Below are positions 1-7,308 of a stretch of DNA of 32,171 nucleotides, one piece after another. The stretch covers positions 1 to 32,171 of the forward strand of contig CALQJO020000032.1 of NCBI GenBank assembly GCA_943330915.2. The letters are read 5' to 3'. A program made the position numbers and the translations under genes. Under the pieces are notes generated by a model. It was given only the letters and a program-made list of their open reading frames with translations. It ran no database searches and was not told the origin of the DNA. Source of the DNA: Rhodoferax sp. OV413 (GTDB lineage Bacteria; Pseudomonadota; Gammaproteobacteria; Pseudomonadales; Pseudohongiellaceae). The stretch's first letter is position 1; each line of letters begins with the position of its first letter.

Positions 1-902
1 CGATCCAGCATCGCACTATCCACCACCGTCGCCGAGATCCGATAGTGGTCATCCAACTCCTCCACCTGCTGATCCTGTGCCAGCGGCGCCTCTGTCAGAT
101 GAAAACCCGCCACCTTGCTGATACAGAAACTGAGTTTTACTCGCTGGCCGTCACCAAAACCAAAGCGGCCATCGTTGTCATATTGGATCAAATCAAAGTC
201 GGCCGGTCTGATAAAGGTCAGAGAACTGCTCTCTACGTTGATAAACCGGTGCAGCGCCAGACTTCGTTCATTGTCATAACCTTCAAACCGGCACACCAGA
301 TACAGATGGACGCCCTGCTGCGCCAGCCCCAGCGGCATGACGCGCGCCTCGGTTTCCTTGCCACCGGCATTACGGTAGACAATGTTCAGCCAGAGATTGT
401 TATACAGGGCATTGCTGATCTGTTGGAAAATTTCGTCATCCACATCCGGCGCCAGCAGCGGCTGATTGGTGCTGACCACCCTGACCTTTCTGAGCCACTG
501 CTTCTCCAGCGTGACCTTGCCCGGATTCTGCAGATTGCTGCGCGCCTGCCGGAAGTAACTGTCCATGGACGACATCAACCTGGACGGCAGCAGGTGTCGC
601 AAGTGCTGCTCTGCCAGCGCCAGCAGCAAGGACTCCTGCTGACTCATGCCCGGCAGCGACAGCCCCTTGGCTTTGACCTTCCAGCGATAACCATAGGGTT
701 TGCCCCTGTCGTCGCACTCCACGTCAAAATGCTCGGTAATCTGCCGCAGGTGACGCTGGATGCTGCGCAGGTCGCGCTCATAACCCGCCGCAGCCAGCTG
801 CCGCTGCAACTCCGGCGCAGTGATCTTGCTGTCCCTGGGAATGCGGCGCAGCAACTCGATGGTCAAATGCACCGTTTCCATACTGTCACGGCTTTTGGGC
901 AT
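1..902 (-). CDS. WYL-domain HTH transcriptional regulator (3' end outside window)
   Basis: The gene runs off the left edge, so about 300 N-terminal residues are visible. It starts MPKSRDSMETVHLTIELL at an ATG with an AGGA ribosome site six bases upstream. Residues 8-75 form a winged-helix DNA-binding domain (ITAPELQRQLAAAGYERDLRSIQRHL, shown in part: DLRSIQRHL is the recognition-helix region). The middle holds a WYL module (WLNIVYRNAGGKETEARVMP, then LYLVCRFEGY and LALHRF). Proteins of this layout (BrxR/CapW type among others) repress their own or neighbouring defence genes and sense a ligand through the WYL fold. Here it lies beside Fic and AbiE genes, which fits a defence-island setting, but its target is not visible. 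The reading frame is open to the window edge with no damage. Family assignment is firm; the defence role is inference. Confidence 0.85.
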   Translation of the reverse strand, partial: MPKSRDSMETVHLTIELLRRIPRDSKITAPELQRQLAAAGYERDLRSIQRHLRQITEHFDVECDDRGKPYGYRWKVKAKGLSLPGMSQQESLLLALAEQHLRHLLPSRLMSSMDSYFRQARSNLQNPGKVTLEKQWLRKVRVVSTNQPLLAPDVDDEIFQQISNALYNNLWLNIVYRNAGGKETEARVMPLGLAQQGVHLYLVCRFEGYDNERSLALHRFINVESSSLTFIRPADFDLIQYDNDGRFGFGDGQRVKLSFCISKVAGFHLTEAPLAQDQQVEELDDHYRISATVVDSAMLD

Positions 903-970
903 GGGCTTCCTGCGGGCTGTGTCTTTAATAGCTAGTTGTTGTTATGACACTGTTTTTTGCTTTTGTCTGG

Positions 971-1016
971 ATAGTACGCATCGGCAGCGGTCAGGGCAAT
1001 GACCCAAGTGTACTAT
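971..1016. promoter_or_regulatory. Candidate operator: 7-bp inverted repeat upstream of the WYL gene
   Basis: ATAGTAC at 971-977 and GTACTAT at 1010-1016 are perfect inverted copies 32 bp apart, 69-114 bp upstream of the WYL start codon. WYL regulators of the BrxR/CapW type bind inverted repeats in their own promoters, so this is a possible autoregulatory site. The short arms could also arise by chance. Confidence 0.3.
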
Positions 1017-1025
1017 TGCAGCGGA

Positions 1026-1063
1026 GTGCGACGTGGGTTGTCGCTTGGGGTGGTGGAGATTGT
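1026..1063 (+). repeat. Dispersed intergenic repeat, copy 1 (GCGAC-N7-GTCGC hairpin core)
   Basis: This 38-bp segment closely matches 9205-9242. Both start GTGCGACGTG, contain GCGAC and GTCGC arms separated by seven bases, and continue into a TGGG..GTGGTG tail. Both lie in intergenic DNA. They may be copies of a short palindromic repeat family. Confidence 0.5.
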
Positions 1064-1112
1064 GGCGAGCGAAAGCTGGGTGTCACTTAGGATTTTGTTG
1101 GGATGATTACCC

Positions 1113-1319
1113 CTATTCCTGATTCAGGATTTCAATATAGGCGCTACAGGCAAATACGCGGTTGCGTTTCAGTCCGGTGAGTTCACGCACCAGCGCCAGT
1201 TCGGGCTGCGTCAATTTATCCATGACTTTGCCTGCGGTGGCGGCGCTTATATTGCCGCGTTCTACGAGGGTGTTGATATTTGCAATGGGGTATTCAAAGA
1301 GCACGTCCAATACCTGTTG
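1113..1319 (-). pseudogene. Duplicated 3' tail of a fic gene
   Basis: Read leftward this encodes 68 residues (QQVLDVLFEYPIANINTL...YIEILNQE) identical at 64 positions to the C-terminal winged-helix tail of the intact Fic protein at 7299-8456. No Fic catalytic domain is present. Upstream of residue QQ the similarity stops abruptly at about 1320, and the open frame continues only through a REP element and the Pho box array, so the apparent 126-residue ORF is not a real gene. The similarity seems to continue past the stop codon to about 1091, where the sequence still resembles the hydrolase 3' end found next to fic at 7275-7298. The copy is therefore a piece of the hydrolase/fic junction, not of fic alone. 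Confidence 0.85.
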
Positions 1320-1377
1320 TCCAGATGAACGCCGACCGCTTCGACCTGAAGTAGGACGTGTCAGCGAAAGTGTGATT

Positions 1378-1422
1378 GTGGGAGCTTGCTTGCAAGCGAA
1401 CATCGCCGGATTTCGATCCGGC
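1378..1422. repeat. REP-like palindromic element followed by a UUCG hairpin
   Basis: GTGGGAGCTTGCTTGCAAGC at 1378-1397 has the GTGGGAGC start and the imperfect palindrome typical of Pseudomonas-type REP sequences, which are mobilised by RAYT (TnpA-REP) proteins. Directly after it, GCCGGAT-TTCG-ATCCGGC (1405-1422) is a perfect 7-bp stem with a TTCG tetraloop. No RAYT gene is present in the window. Confidence 0.6.
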
Positions 1423-1464
1423 CCCGGGAGGCGATCGAAGCTGTCTGACCACCTCGACACGCCA

Positions 1465-1532
1465 CTGCCACAAAACTGCCACGCCGCTGTCACGCCGCTG
1501 TCACGCCGCCGTCACGATCCCGTAGTTAAAAT
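1465..1532 (+). promoter_or_regulatory. Pho box array and -10 element of the PhoX/receptor operon
   Basis: Five 7-mers stand exactly 11 bp apart: CTGCCAC (1465), CTGCCAC (1476), CTGTCAC (1487), CTGTCAC (1498) and CCGTCAC (1509), with 4-bp spacers AAAA, GCCG, GCCG and GCCG. The PhoB consensus is CTGTCAT-N4-CTGTCAC; the first pair, CTGCCACAAAACTGCCAC, matches the full E. coli Pho box (CTGTCATAAAACTGTCAC) at 15 of 18 bases. TAAAAT at 1527-1532 is a good -10 box 11 bp after the last unit, which is the geometry of PhoB-activated promoters where the Pho box replaces the -35 region. The operon that follows starts with a PhoX-family phosphatase. A sixth unit (CCGTAGT, 1520) is degenerate. Confidence 0.8.
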
Positions 1533-1577
1533 TCGGCCGGTCTTAAATCCATCCGAGAAGCGGTGATCCCTGTCCCC

Positions 1578-2774
1578 ATGAACAATCCCACATTTGCTCG
1601 TCGTCAGTTCCTCGCCTGGGGCTCCGTGGGCTTCTCTGCCTTTCTGCTCCAGGGCCTGCGTACGCCCTTGCTGGCTGCCGAAAACCACGCAATGCCCCTG
1701 TTCGCCAACCCTGAAGCGCTGGGTCAGCTTGGTGAGCCCGATGCCAATGGCCTGCGTCTGCTGCCCGGGTTCCAGTCGCGCATCATCGCCCGTTCGGGAC
1801 AGCCGGTCATCGCGTCTTCCGCCTTTCGTCTGCATGCATCGCCCGACGGAGGCGCTACGTTTGCCACGCCCGATGGCGGGTGGGTCTATGTCTCCAACAG
1901 TGAAGTGAATACTGAGGAAGGCGGAGGCGGCGTTGGCGCAGTGCGCTTCAGCGCCAGTGGCGAAATTCAGGACGCCTATACCATTCTGACCGGCACCAAC
2001 AACAATTGTGCCGGGGGTCAGACTCCCTGGCAGACCTGGCTGTCCTGCGAAGAAGTGGATCGCGGCCTGGTATGGGAGTGCGACCCGTTCGGCGTCAGGC
2101 CAGGGGAGGCACGCCCGGCGCTGGGCCTGTTCAAGCACGAGGCCGTGGCGGTTGACCCGGTGCACGGCCATCTCTATCTCACCGAAGACGAGCCCGATGG
2201 CTGTCTTTACCGCTTTGTGCCTGCGAATGCGCTGCCCGACTTGTCCGCCGGCACACTGCAGATTGCGGAGCTTGTGGCTACGGAAGGCGCCCGCCAGGTG
2301 GTCTGGCATGACGTGCCCGACCCCGCCGCCACCACCGAGCCCACGCGTGAGCAAGTGGACCAGGCGTCAAAGTTCAGCGGCGGCGAAGGCATCGCCTTTG
2401 CAGACGGCCTGATTTATTTCACCACCAAAGGTGACAACCGGGTATGGCGTCTGGATACCCGCAGCCAGCAGATCGATGTGCTGTACGACTTCATGCAGGC
2501 CACGGCACCCCACTTGAAAGGCGTCGACAACGTGACGATCACGGCCGCTGGCGATGTGCTGGTGGCAGAGGACGGCGGCGACATGCAGATCGTGTTGCTC
2601 GGCCCGGACGGCCTGGTGCTGCCCGTGGTCCAGGTCACAGGCCAGCCCTTGTCCGAGATCTGCGGGCCGGCATTCGACCCCTCGTTCCAGCGCTTGTACT
2701 TCTCTTCCCAGTCCGGCCCTAACGACAAGCCCGACGAAGGAATCATTTACGAAATCAGTGTCAGTCATCCATAA
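1578..2774 (+). CDS. Tat-exported PhoX/DUF839-family phosphatase
   Basis: The protein (398 aa from this ATG) begins MNNPTFARRQFLAWG, a twin-arginine signal, so it should be folded in the cytoplasm and act in the periplasm. Family motifs follow in order: NNNCAGGQTPWQTWLSCEE, which holds the Cys that binds iron in PhoX, FKHEAVAVDP, YLTEDEPDGCLYRFVP, KGDNRVWRLD and VDNVTITAAGDVLVAEDG. The family forms a six-bladed propeller with an iron/calcium centre that hydrolyses phosphomonoesters. It is clearly shorter than classical PhoX, so it belongs to the shorter DUF839 branch. A GTG at 1563 is an alternative start but sits only two bases after GAGAAG; the ATG gives a normal Tat n-region. It is followed after 28 bp by a TonB-dependent receptor and preceded by a Pho box array, which supports a role in phosphate scavenging. 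Confidence 0.88.
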   Translation: MNNPTFARRQFLAWGSVGFSAFLLQGLRTPLLAAENHAMPLFANPEALGQLGEPDANGLRLLPGFQSRIIARSGQPVIASSAFRLHASPDGGATFATPDGGWVYVSNSEVNTEEGGGGVGAVRFSASGEIQDAYTILTGTNNNCAGGQTPWQTWLSCEEVDRGLVWECDPFGVRPGEARPALGLFKHEAVAVDPVHGHLYLTEDEPDGCLYRFVPANALPDLSAGTLQIAELVATEGARQVVWHDVPDPAATTEPTREQVDQASKFSGGEGIAFADGLIYFTTKGDNRVWRLDTRSQQIDVLYDFMQATAPHLKGVDNVTITAAGDVLVAEDGGDMQIVLLGPDGLVLPVVQVTGQPLSEICGPAFDPSFQRLYFSSQSGPNDKPDEGIIYEISVSHP

Positions 2775-2802
2775 CAACCCCACAGACTCCAGAGGAAACC
2801 TT

Positions 2803-5484
2803 ATGAACAAATTCAGAACCCTGCTGCTGGGCGCCACCGTCCTGGGCGTGAGTGCAGGTGCCCAGGCGCAGCCAGCCACCCCCGAGATCACCGAGGTCAA
2901 CGTCAGCATACGCCGCCCCATGGCGGAGAGCGTCGCGGCAGCGCTGGAGATTCAGCGCAATTCCGACTCCCTGGTCAGCGTTCTGTCGGCCGATGCCATC
3001 GGCAATCTGCCAGACCAGAACATCGCCTTCGCGGTGGGCCGACTCCCTGGCGTGGGCATCGAGCGCGATCAGGGCCAGGCGCGTTACGTGAACCTGCGCG
3101 GTGCTCCCAACTACTGGACCACGCTGTCTTTCGACGGACTGAGCATCGTCAGCCCGGAAGGCCGCGCCTCACGTTTTGACAACATTCCATCCGCCATTGC
3201 CAAACAGATCATCGTCCAGAAGGCCATCGTGCCCTCCATGGCCGGCACGACTGTGGCAGGCAACATCGACATCATTACCCGCACGGGCTTCGACAATCCC
3301 GGCCAGAAAATCACGGGCAAAGTGGGTGCTGGCCGCGTGGACCTGGGCGGCGGCGACGAGCTGGACACTGCCCTGACATACTCGAATGTGCTGCTGGACG
3401 GCAGCCTGGGCGTGCTGGCCCAGGGTTCTTATTACCAGCGTGAGATGGCGACTGACAACTGGGAAACCGACCCCTACCTGAGCAACAACTTTGCTCCCAC
3501 CAAGCGCTTCGCCCGCGAGCACGAGAACAAGCACTACCGCCTGACCCGCGAGAACTACTCCGCGTCTCTGCGCTTTGACTACCGCCCGGATGACAACAAC
3601 ACGGTGTTCGTCAGCTCCATCTACACGATGTTCCATGACGATGAACTGCGCGACAACTTCATTGTGCGACTGGACCAGGGCACCGATGCCGCAGGGGCCG
3701 GCTATACCAGCGCGGGCTTCATCAATGCCAATAACCCGGTAACGGGCACCGTCTACGGCGCGCGCATCGATGCCCGTATCGACTACCGGGATACCGAAGA
3801 ATATGCGTTCACCAATACGCTGGGTGGCGAGCATGCCCTGGACAGCTGGAATGTGTCCTGGCGCCTCAACCGCACCGAGACAGAGGATGGCCGCAATACT
3901 CCGGTCACAGCGGCTTTCGGCAGCCCTTCCAGCTTCGCGCTGCGTCCCACAGTGGACTACGACTTCCGCGATGGCGAAGAGAACACGCTGCGCTTCTACA
4001 CCACCACTGGCGCGACCGCAGCACGGGTCAAGGGCCCGCAAAGCACCAATATTGAAGATTTCCAGTTTCCGATGCAGAGCATTGGCAATCTGGAAGGCGG
4101 CGATCTCACGATAGCAGATACGCTGAAGATCGATCTTGACTACGAGACAGTGTTCATGGGACTGCCAACCATCATGGAATTTGGCGGCCTGTACACCGAA
4201 CGTACCAAGACCTCCGAGGAAGTGGCCTACCGCCGCACCTTCTCTACCGGCACCATCCCGACATGGGCCACCTTTGCCAGCGACCAGAGCTATCTGGGCG
4301 GGCAGGATCTGAACTACCGCTTCCGCTACACCAATCAGTCCTTTACCACCAATTACATGGACGAGCAGGTGCGCACCGGCGCCGCCACGCTGCAGGACAC
4401 CCGCGGCAACTACTGGGAAGTCACTGAAGAAATCAAGGCCCTGTACGCCATGGCCACCAGCGATTTCAGCTGGGGCAATGTGGTGTACGGCGCACGCATC
4501 GAGCAGATCGCCAATACCGGTGAAGCCTTTGTGAATTTCCCCGCTGTAGGGACTACTGCGGCTGCGACACGACTGGTCGGTGTCAGCAGCGACGACACCA
4601 TGGTATATCCCAGCGCGCACCTGAACTGGAATGTGTCGGAAGACGTCAAGGCCCGTTTCGGCATCACGACCTCTGCGTCGCGCCCTGACTTTGACGATCT
4701 GCGCCCCAATTTCACTGTCAACGATGCTGCGCAGACCATTTCCGGTGGCAATCCGGAAGCGAAGCCTGAAGAACAAACCGGCCTGGATGCCTACCTGGAG
4801 TGGTACATGCCTTCCGGCGACTTCTTCTCTGCGGGCGTGTTCTACAAGAGCCTGAGCGATGTGCTGGTGCGACAGTCCAATGTGTTCGGACTGGACACCC
4901 TGGACGTGGCCGGTCTTGATCGCTCCGGCTACATGCAGACTGCCATTGGCAATGCGGGCGAAGGCAATCTGCAGGGTGTTGAGCTGGCCTACGTGGCCTC
5001 AGCCGAGCGACTGGCACGCAGTATGGACATGCCCGAGTGGATGGAAGGCTTCGGCGTGAACCTGTCAGCGACCTTCTCTGACTCGGAAGTGGACACGGCG
5101 CCTGTGGCTGGCGTTCCTGTGCGTACCATCCGCGTGCCGGGCACGTCTGACGAGGTATACAACGTGCAGGCCACGTACGAAAAGTACGGCGTGACTGTGC
5201 GTCTGGCCTACCAGTACCGTACTGACTGGAGTCAGTCCATCGGCGACTACCGTGTGGTGAACGGCGTCCTCCTTCCCAGCGGCAACGGCGATATCTTCTG
5301 GGCTGCCGATGATGAAGTGGACTTGTCTGTGCGTTATCAGGTCAACGAGGCTTTCGAGGTGTTCTTCGATGCGGTGAACCTGACCGACTCTCTGGCCATT
5401 CGCTATGCGGACGACAGTGCCTTCCCGATCGAAGTGGAACGCTTCGGCCCACGCTACATTGGTGGTCTGCGCTTCAACTTCTGA
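2803..5484 (+). CDS. TonB-dependent outer-membrane receptor (phosphate-starvation operon)
   Basis: An ATG with AGAGGA five bases upstream starts an 893-aa protein with a clear Sec signal (MNKFRTLLLGATVLGVSAGA, cut after AQAQ). The plug domain contains LSADAIGNLPDQNIAFAVGR, LPGVGIERDQGQARYVNLRG and VAGNIDIITRT, which are typical of the TIGR01782 (Xanthomonas/Caulobacter) receptor group. The long beta-barrel ends in RFGPRYIGGLRFNF with the terminal aromatic expected for barrel assembly. The open frame extends upstream to 2554, inside the phosphatase gene, but that part has no signal and no ribosome site. The 28-bp gap to the PhoX-like gene implies one transcript, so the receptor probably imports a phosphorylated organic compound or a product of the phosphatase. 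The ligand itself cannot be told. Confidence 0.93.
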   Translation: MNKFRTLLLGATVLGVSAGAQAQPATPEITEVNVSIRRPMAESVAAALEIQRNSDSLVSVLSADAIGNLPDQNIAFAVGRLPGVGIERDQGQARYVNLRGAPNYWTTLSFDGLSIVSPEGRASRFDNIPSAIAKQIIVQKAIVPSMAGTTVAGNIDIITRTGFDNPGQKITGKVGAGRVDLGGGDELDTALTYSNVLLDGSLGVLAQGSYYQREMATDNWETDPYLSNNFAPTKRFAREHENKHYRLTRENYSASLRFDYRPDDNNTVFVSSIYTMFHDDELRDNFIVRLDQGTDAAGAGYTSAGFINANNPVTGTVYGARIDARIDYRDTEEYAFTNTLGGEHALDSWNVSWRLNRTETEDGRNTPVTAAFGSPSSFALRPTVDYDFRDGEENTLRFYTTTGATAARVKGPQSTNIEDFQFPMQSIGNLEGGDLTIADTLKIDLDYETVFMGLPTIMEFGGLYTERTKTSEEVAYRRTFSTGTIPTWATFASDQSYLGGQDLNYRFRYTNQSFTTNYMDEQVRTGAATLQDTRGNYWEVTEEIKALYAMATSDFSWGNVVYGARIEQIANTGEAFVNFPAVGTTAAATRLVGVSSDDTMVYPSAHLNWNVSEDVKARFGITTSASRPDFDDLRPNFTVNDAAQTISGGNPEAKPEEQTGLDAYLEWYMPSGDFFSAGVFYKSLSDVLVRQSNVFGLDTLDVAGLDRSGYMQTAIGNAGEGNLQGVELAYVASAERLARSMDMPEWMEGFGVNLSATFSDSEVDTAPVAGVPVRTIRVPGTSDEVYNVQATYEKYGVTVRLAYQYRTDWSQSIGDYRVVNGVLLPSGNGDIFWAADDEVDLSVRYQVNEAFEVFFDAVNLTDSLAIRYADDSAFPIEVERFGPRYIGGLRFNF

Positions 5485-5513
5485 GTGCTGTAACGCTCGA
5501 CGATGGTGGAACG

Positions 5514-5551
5514 CCCGTATATTCTCAGAGCTCATACTGAGTCTATACGGG
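5514..5551. terminator. Nested hairpin after the receptor gene
   Basis: CCCGTATA (5514-5521) pairs with TATACGGG (5544-5551), and inside it CTCAG (5524-5528) pairs with CTGAG (5537-5541). The structure lies 29 bp after the receptor stop codon. It has no U-tract on either strand, so it is a weak terminator, an RNA-stabilising 3' end, or the edge of the following gene debris. Confidence 0.4.
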
Positions 5552-5569
5552 TAAACCACGAGCATATTG

Positions 5570-5764
5570 GCATTGAACGTCAACGGGGCGGTGCGTGAGG
5601 TGGACGTATAGCCATCCACCCCGCTCCTGTATGGACTGCGTAATGACCTGGCGTTGCGCGGGCCGCGCTTCGGCTGCGGCCTTGGGCAGTGCGGGGCCTG
5701 CACCGTGCTGATCGATGGGGCGGCAGTGCGTTCCTGCGTGCTGCCTGTCTCCGCTGTCAGCGGG
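5570..5764 (+). pseudogene. Fragment of a [2Fe-2S] subunit of a molybdenum hydroxylase
   Basis: One frame reads ALNVNGAVREVDV-stop-PSTPLLYGLRNDLALRG, then PRFGCGLGQCGACTVLIDG and AVRSCVLPVSAVSG. This is the N-terminal ferredoxin domain of xanthine-dehydrogenase-type enzymes of the isoquinoline 1-oxidoreductase alpha-subunit group, with the CGLGQCGAC cluster motif at 5675-5701 intact. A TAG at 5609-5611 interrupts it, and homology ends near 5762, where the frame-shifted AbiEi remnant takes over. The second (C-terminal) [2Fe-2S] domain and the partner molybdopterin subunit are missing. It is dead debris. Confidence 0.8.
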
Positions 5765-6336
5765 GCGATGACGTAGGCTATGAAGGTGCTGTGTATGCAT
5801 TGCAACATCAAGCTGGCCTCAGCATTCACCCGAGCGGTAAAACCGCCTTAAGCTTGCTCGGCAAAGCGCACTATCTACCCCTTGCAACCAAGCGTGTTTC
5901 ACTGATGGGACATCAGGGGGAGCGCCTTCCCAGCTGGTTCCTCCAACACAAATGGCATGTTGATGTAGACTATTTCACCACGTCGAGCCTGCCAGCCCAT
6001 GATGGTCTTACAACCATAGAAATAGACGGGTTTTCCATAAGAATCTCCAGCGCCCCCAGAGCGATGCTGGAATGCTTACTGCTATCAAAAAATTCAGCAG
6101 ATTTTGTTGAGTGTTACCAACTGATGGAAGGCCTCAACAATCTGAAACCCTCAGCTGTACAAGAGCTGCTTGAAAAATGCACTTCAATAAAAGTAAAGCG
6201 GCTTTTTCTGTTTATGGCGGATAAGGCCGGACATGAATGGCTAGGCCATCTGGACATGGAAAAAGTAAACCTTGGTTCTGGCAAACGTAGCCTGGTTCAC
6301 GATGGCGCCTACAACAGCAAGTATCACTTTTACTGA
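5764..6336 (+). pseudogene. abiEi: AbiEi-type antitoxin lacking its N-terminal domain
   Basis: From GDDVGYEGAVYALQHQAGLS onward the sequence matches the C-terminal two thirds of type IV antitoxins of the AbiEi family (GKTALSLLGKAHYL, ERLPSWFLQHKWHV, PRAMLECLLLSKNSADFVEC, VNLGSGKRSLVHDG). The N-terminal winged helix, which binds the abiE promoter in intact systems, is absent. Its place is taken by the out-of-frame [2Fe-2S] fragment, with the joint near 5762. An open frame starts at 5689 only because it runs through that fragment. AbiEi neutralises the AbiEii nucleotidyltransferase indirectly; the toxin remnant follows after five bases. I judge this a remnant, although a C-terminal peptide could still be made. 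Confidence 0.78.
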
Positions 6337-6341
6337 GCGTC

Positions 6342-6887
6342 TTGCCCGAAGTTGCCAAAGAGTCCTGCTTTGCATTGCATGGCGGTACTGCTTTAAATTT
6401 GTTTGTCCGAGAAATGCCCCGTCTTTCTGTTGATATTGATTTGACCTACCTGCCATTGGAAGACAGGCTGTCCACGCTAATCAAAATCAACACTGCACTT
6501 GATGAAATAAAAACAGGGTCCCTGCTGTGTTTGCTAAGTAGCGACAGGCCTATAAGTGAAGTACTGAACCCGAATCTCATAGACCAGCGACAAACGCTGG
6601 CCAACCACTTTGACGGTATGGCCACAGAGCCTTTCACTTACGATGATTTTGAGGCTACAAGGGCGCAACTGATTGGCAGTATTCGGGCAAGCCTTACCGC
6701 TGCCGACAAACAATTCCTGCTGAGCTTCAAAAACCTCAAGCCTGACTGGGGCATCCATAACTTTGAAATGTTCCCTGCCATTCAGTGGAAACTTCAGAAT
6801 CTTCAGAAGCTAAAGGACCGCAATTCCGCAAAGCATTTAGAACTCTTGCAGAGACTGGAGCGACAAATTGCGTCGTATGAATCATGA
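6342..6887 (+). pseudogene. abiEii: AbiEii-type nucleotidyltransferase toxin with large internal deletion
   Basis: The N-terminal nucleotidyltransferase motif is intact (FALHGGTALNLFVREMPRLS, then VDIDLTYLPLEDR), with GG and DxD residues. After NTALDEIKT the sequence jumps directly to what is normally the C-terminal third (LLCLLSSDRPISEVLNPNLI, FLLSFKNLKPDW, AIQWKLQNLQKL). The roughly 100 residues usually between, including the basic VNPVxRG-like strand and the YAGKLVAALDRQHPRDLFD-like helix, are gone with the frame kept. The protein is 181 aa, against about 290-300 in the family. The frame is open back to 6291 (QQQVSLLLSVLPEVAKE) but has no usual start there, so the true start is probably also lost. 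A toxic enzyme is unlikely. Confidence 0.78.
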
Positions 6888-7308
6888 CAATGTGGCGGAT
6901 GTGCATAGTTACCTGGAGGGCATCGATGTATTGGTCGGCACTTCCATGGGTGGTTTTCTGGTGTCGCGTTTGTCTGCTGACATTGGCAAACCCTACATTG
7001 CCATCAACCCTGTGATGGATGTTGCCGCCACACTCAACAAGCATCTGGGCACACATCAGGATCACTTTGGTAGGCCATTTACGCTGACTGACCAAGTCGT
7101 TTCCAGCTATCCGGGGTTCCTGCCCTCACGCCATGGCATGGTGCTGCTGGATATGGCTGACGAGGTACTTGATTCAGCAGCGACGTATGAAAGGCTACAT
7201 CAGCAAATGACTGTGCATGTGTTTGAGGGTGGCAATCATCGGTTTATGCATATGCACGAGTCTTTACCGTTGATTGGTGGTTTTTTGGGAGGATTACCCT
7301 ATTCCTGA
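6877..7308 (+). pseudogene. YcfP/YqiA-like alpha/beta hydrolase lacking its N-terminus
   Basis: The visible 143 residues begin MNHDNVADVHSYLEG and contain a nucleophile elbow (VLVGTSMGGFLVSRLS), a late acid (VLLDMADEVLD) and a final His (VFEGGNHRFMHMHE). This is the pattern of the UPF0227/YqiA esterase family. Intact members start with a strand and an oxyanion loop of the type YLHGFxSxP about 45-60 residues earlier; this part is missing because the AbiEii remnant abuts it. The apparent start codon overlaps the end of that remnant by 11 bases. The 3' end overlaps the convergent fic stop codon by ten bases, and this junction seems to be the one duplicated at 1091-1319. Confidence 0.72.

Noticed and set aside
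45-935. 296-aa open frame on the plus strand at the left end
   Set aside because: The opposite strand encodes an undamaged WYL regulator through the same bases, with a good start site.
1113-1493. 126-aa ORF as an independent small gene
   Set aside because: Only its last 68 residues have a counterpart (the Fic tail); the rest is translated REP and Pho box DNA.
1480-1523. Simple 11-bp tandem repeat without function
   Set aside because: The period, the 7+4 structure, the consensus match, the -10 spacing and the phosphatase gene downstream all fit PhoB sites better.
1512-2354. 280-aa open frame on the minus strand inside the PhoX-like gene
   Set aside because: It is antisense to clear PhoX-family motifs and overlaps the promoter region; no family features are visible.
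3169-4776. 535-aa open frame on the minus strand inside the first receptor gene
   Set aside because: It is antisense to a well-supported receptor gene. GC-rich coding DNA often leaves the opposite frame open, and its product shows no motif or ribosome site.
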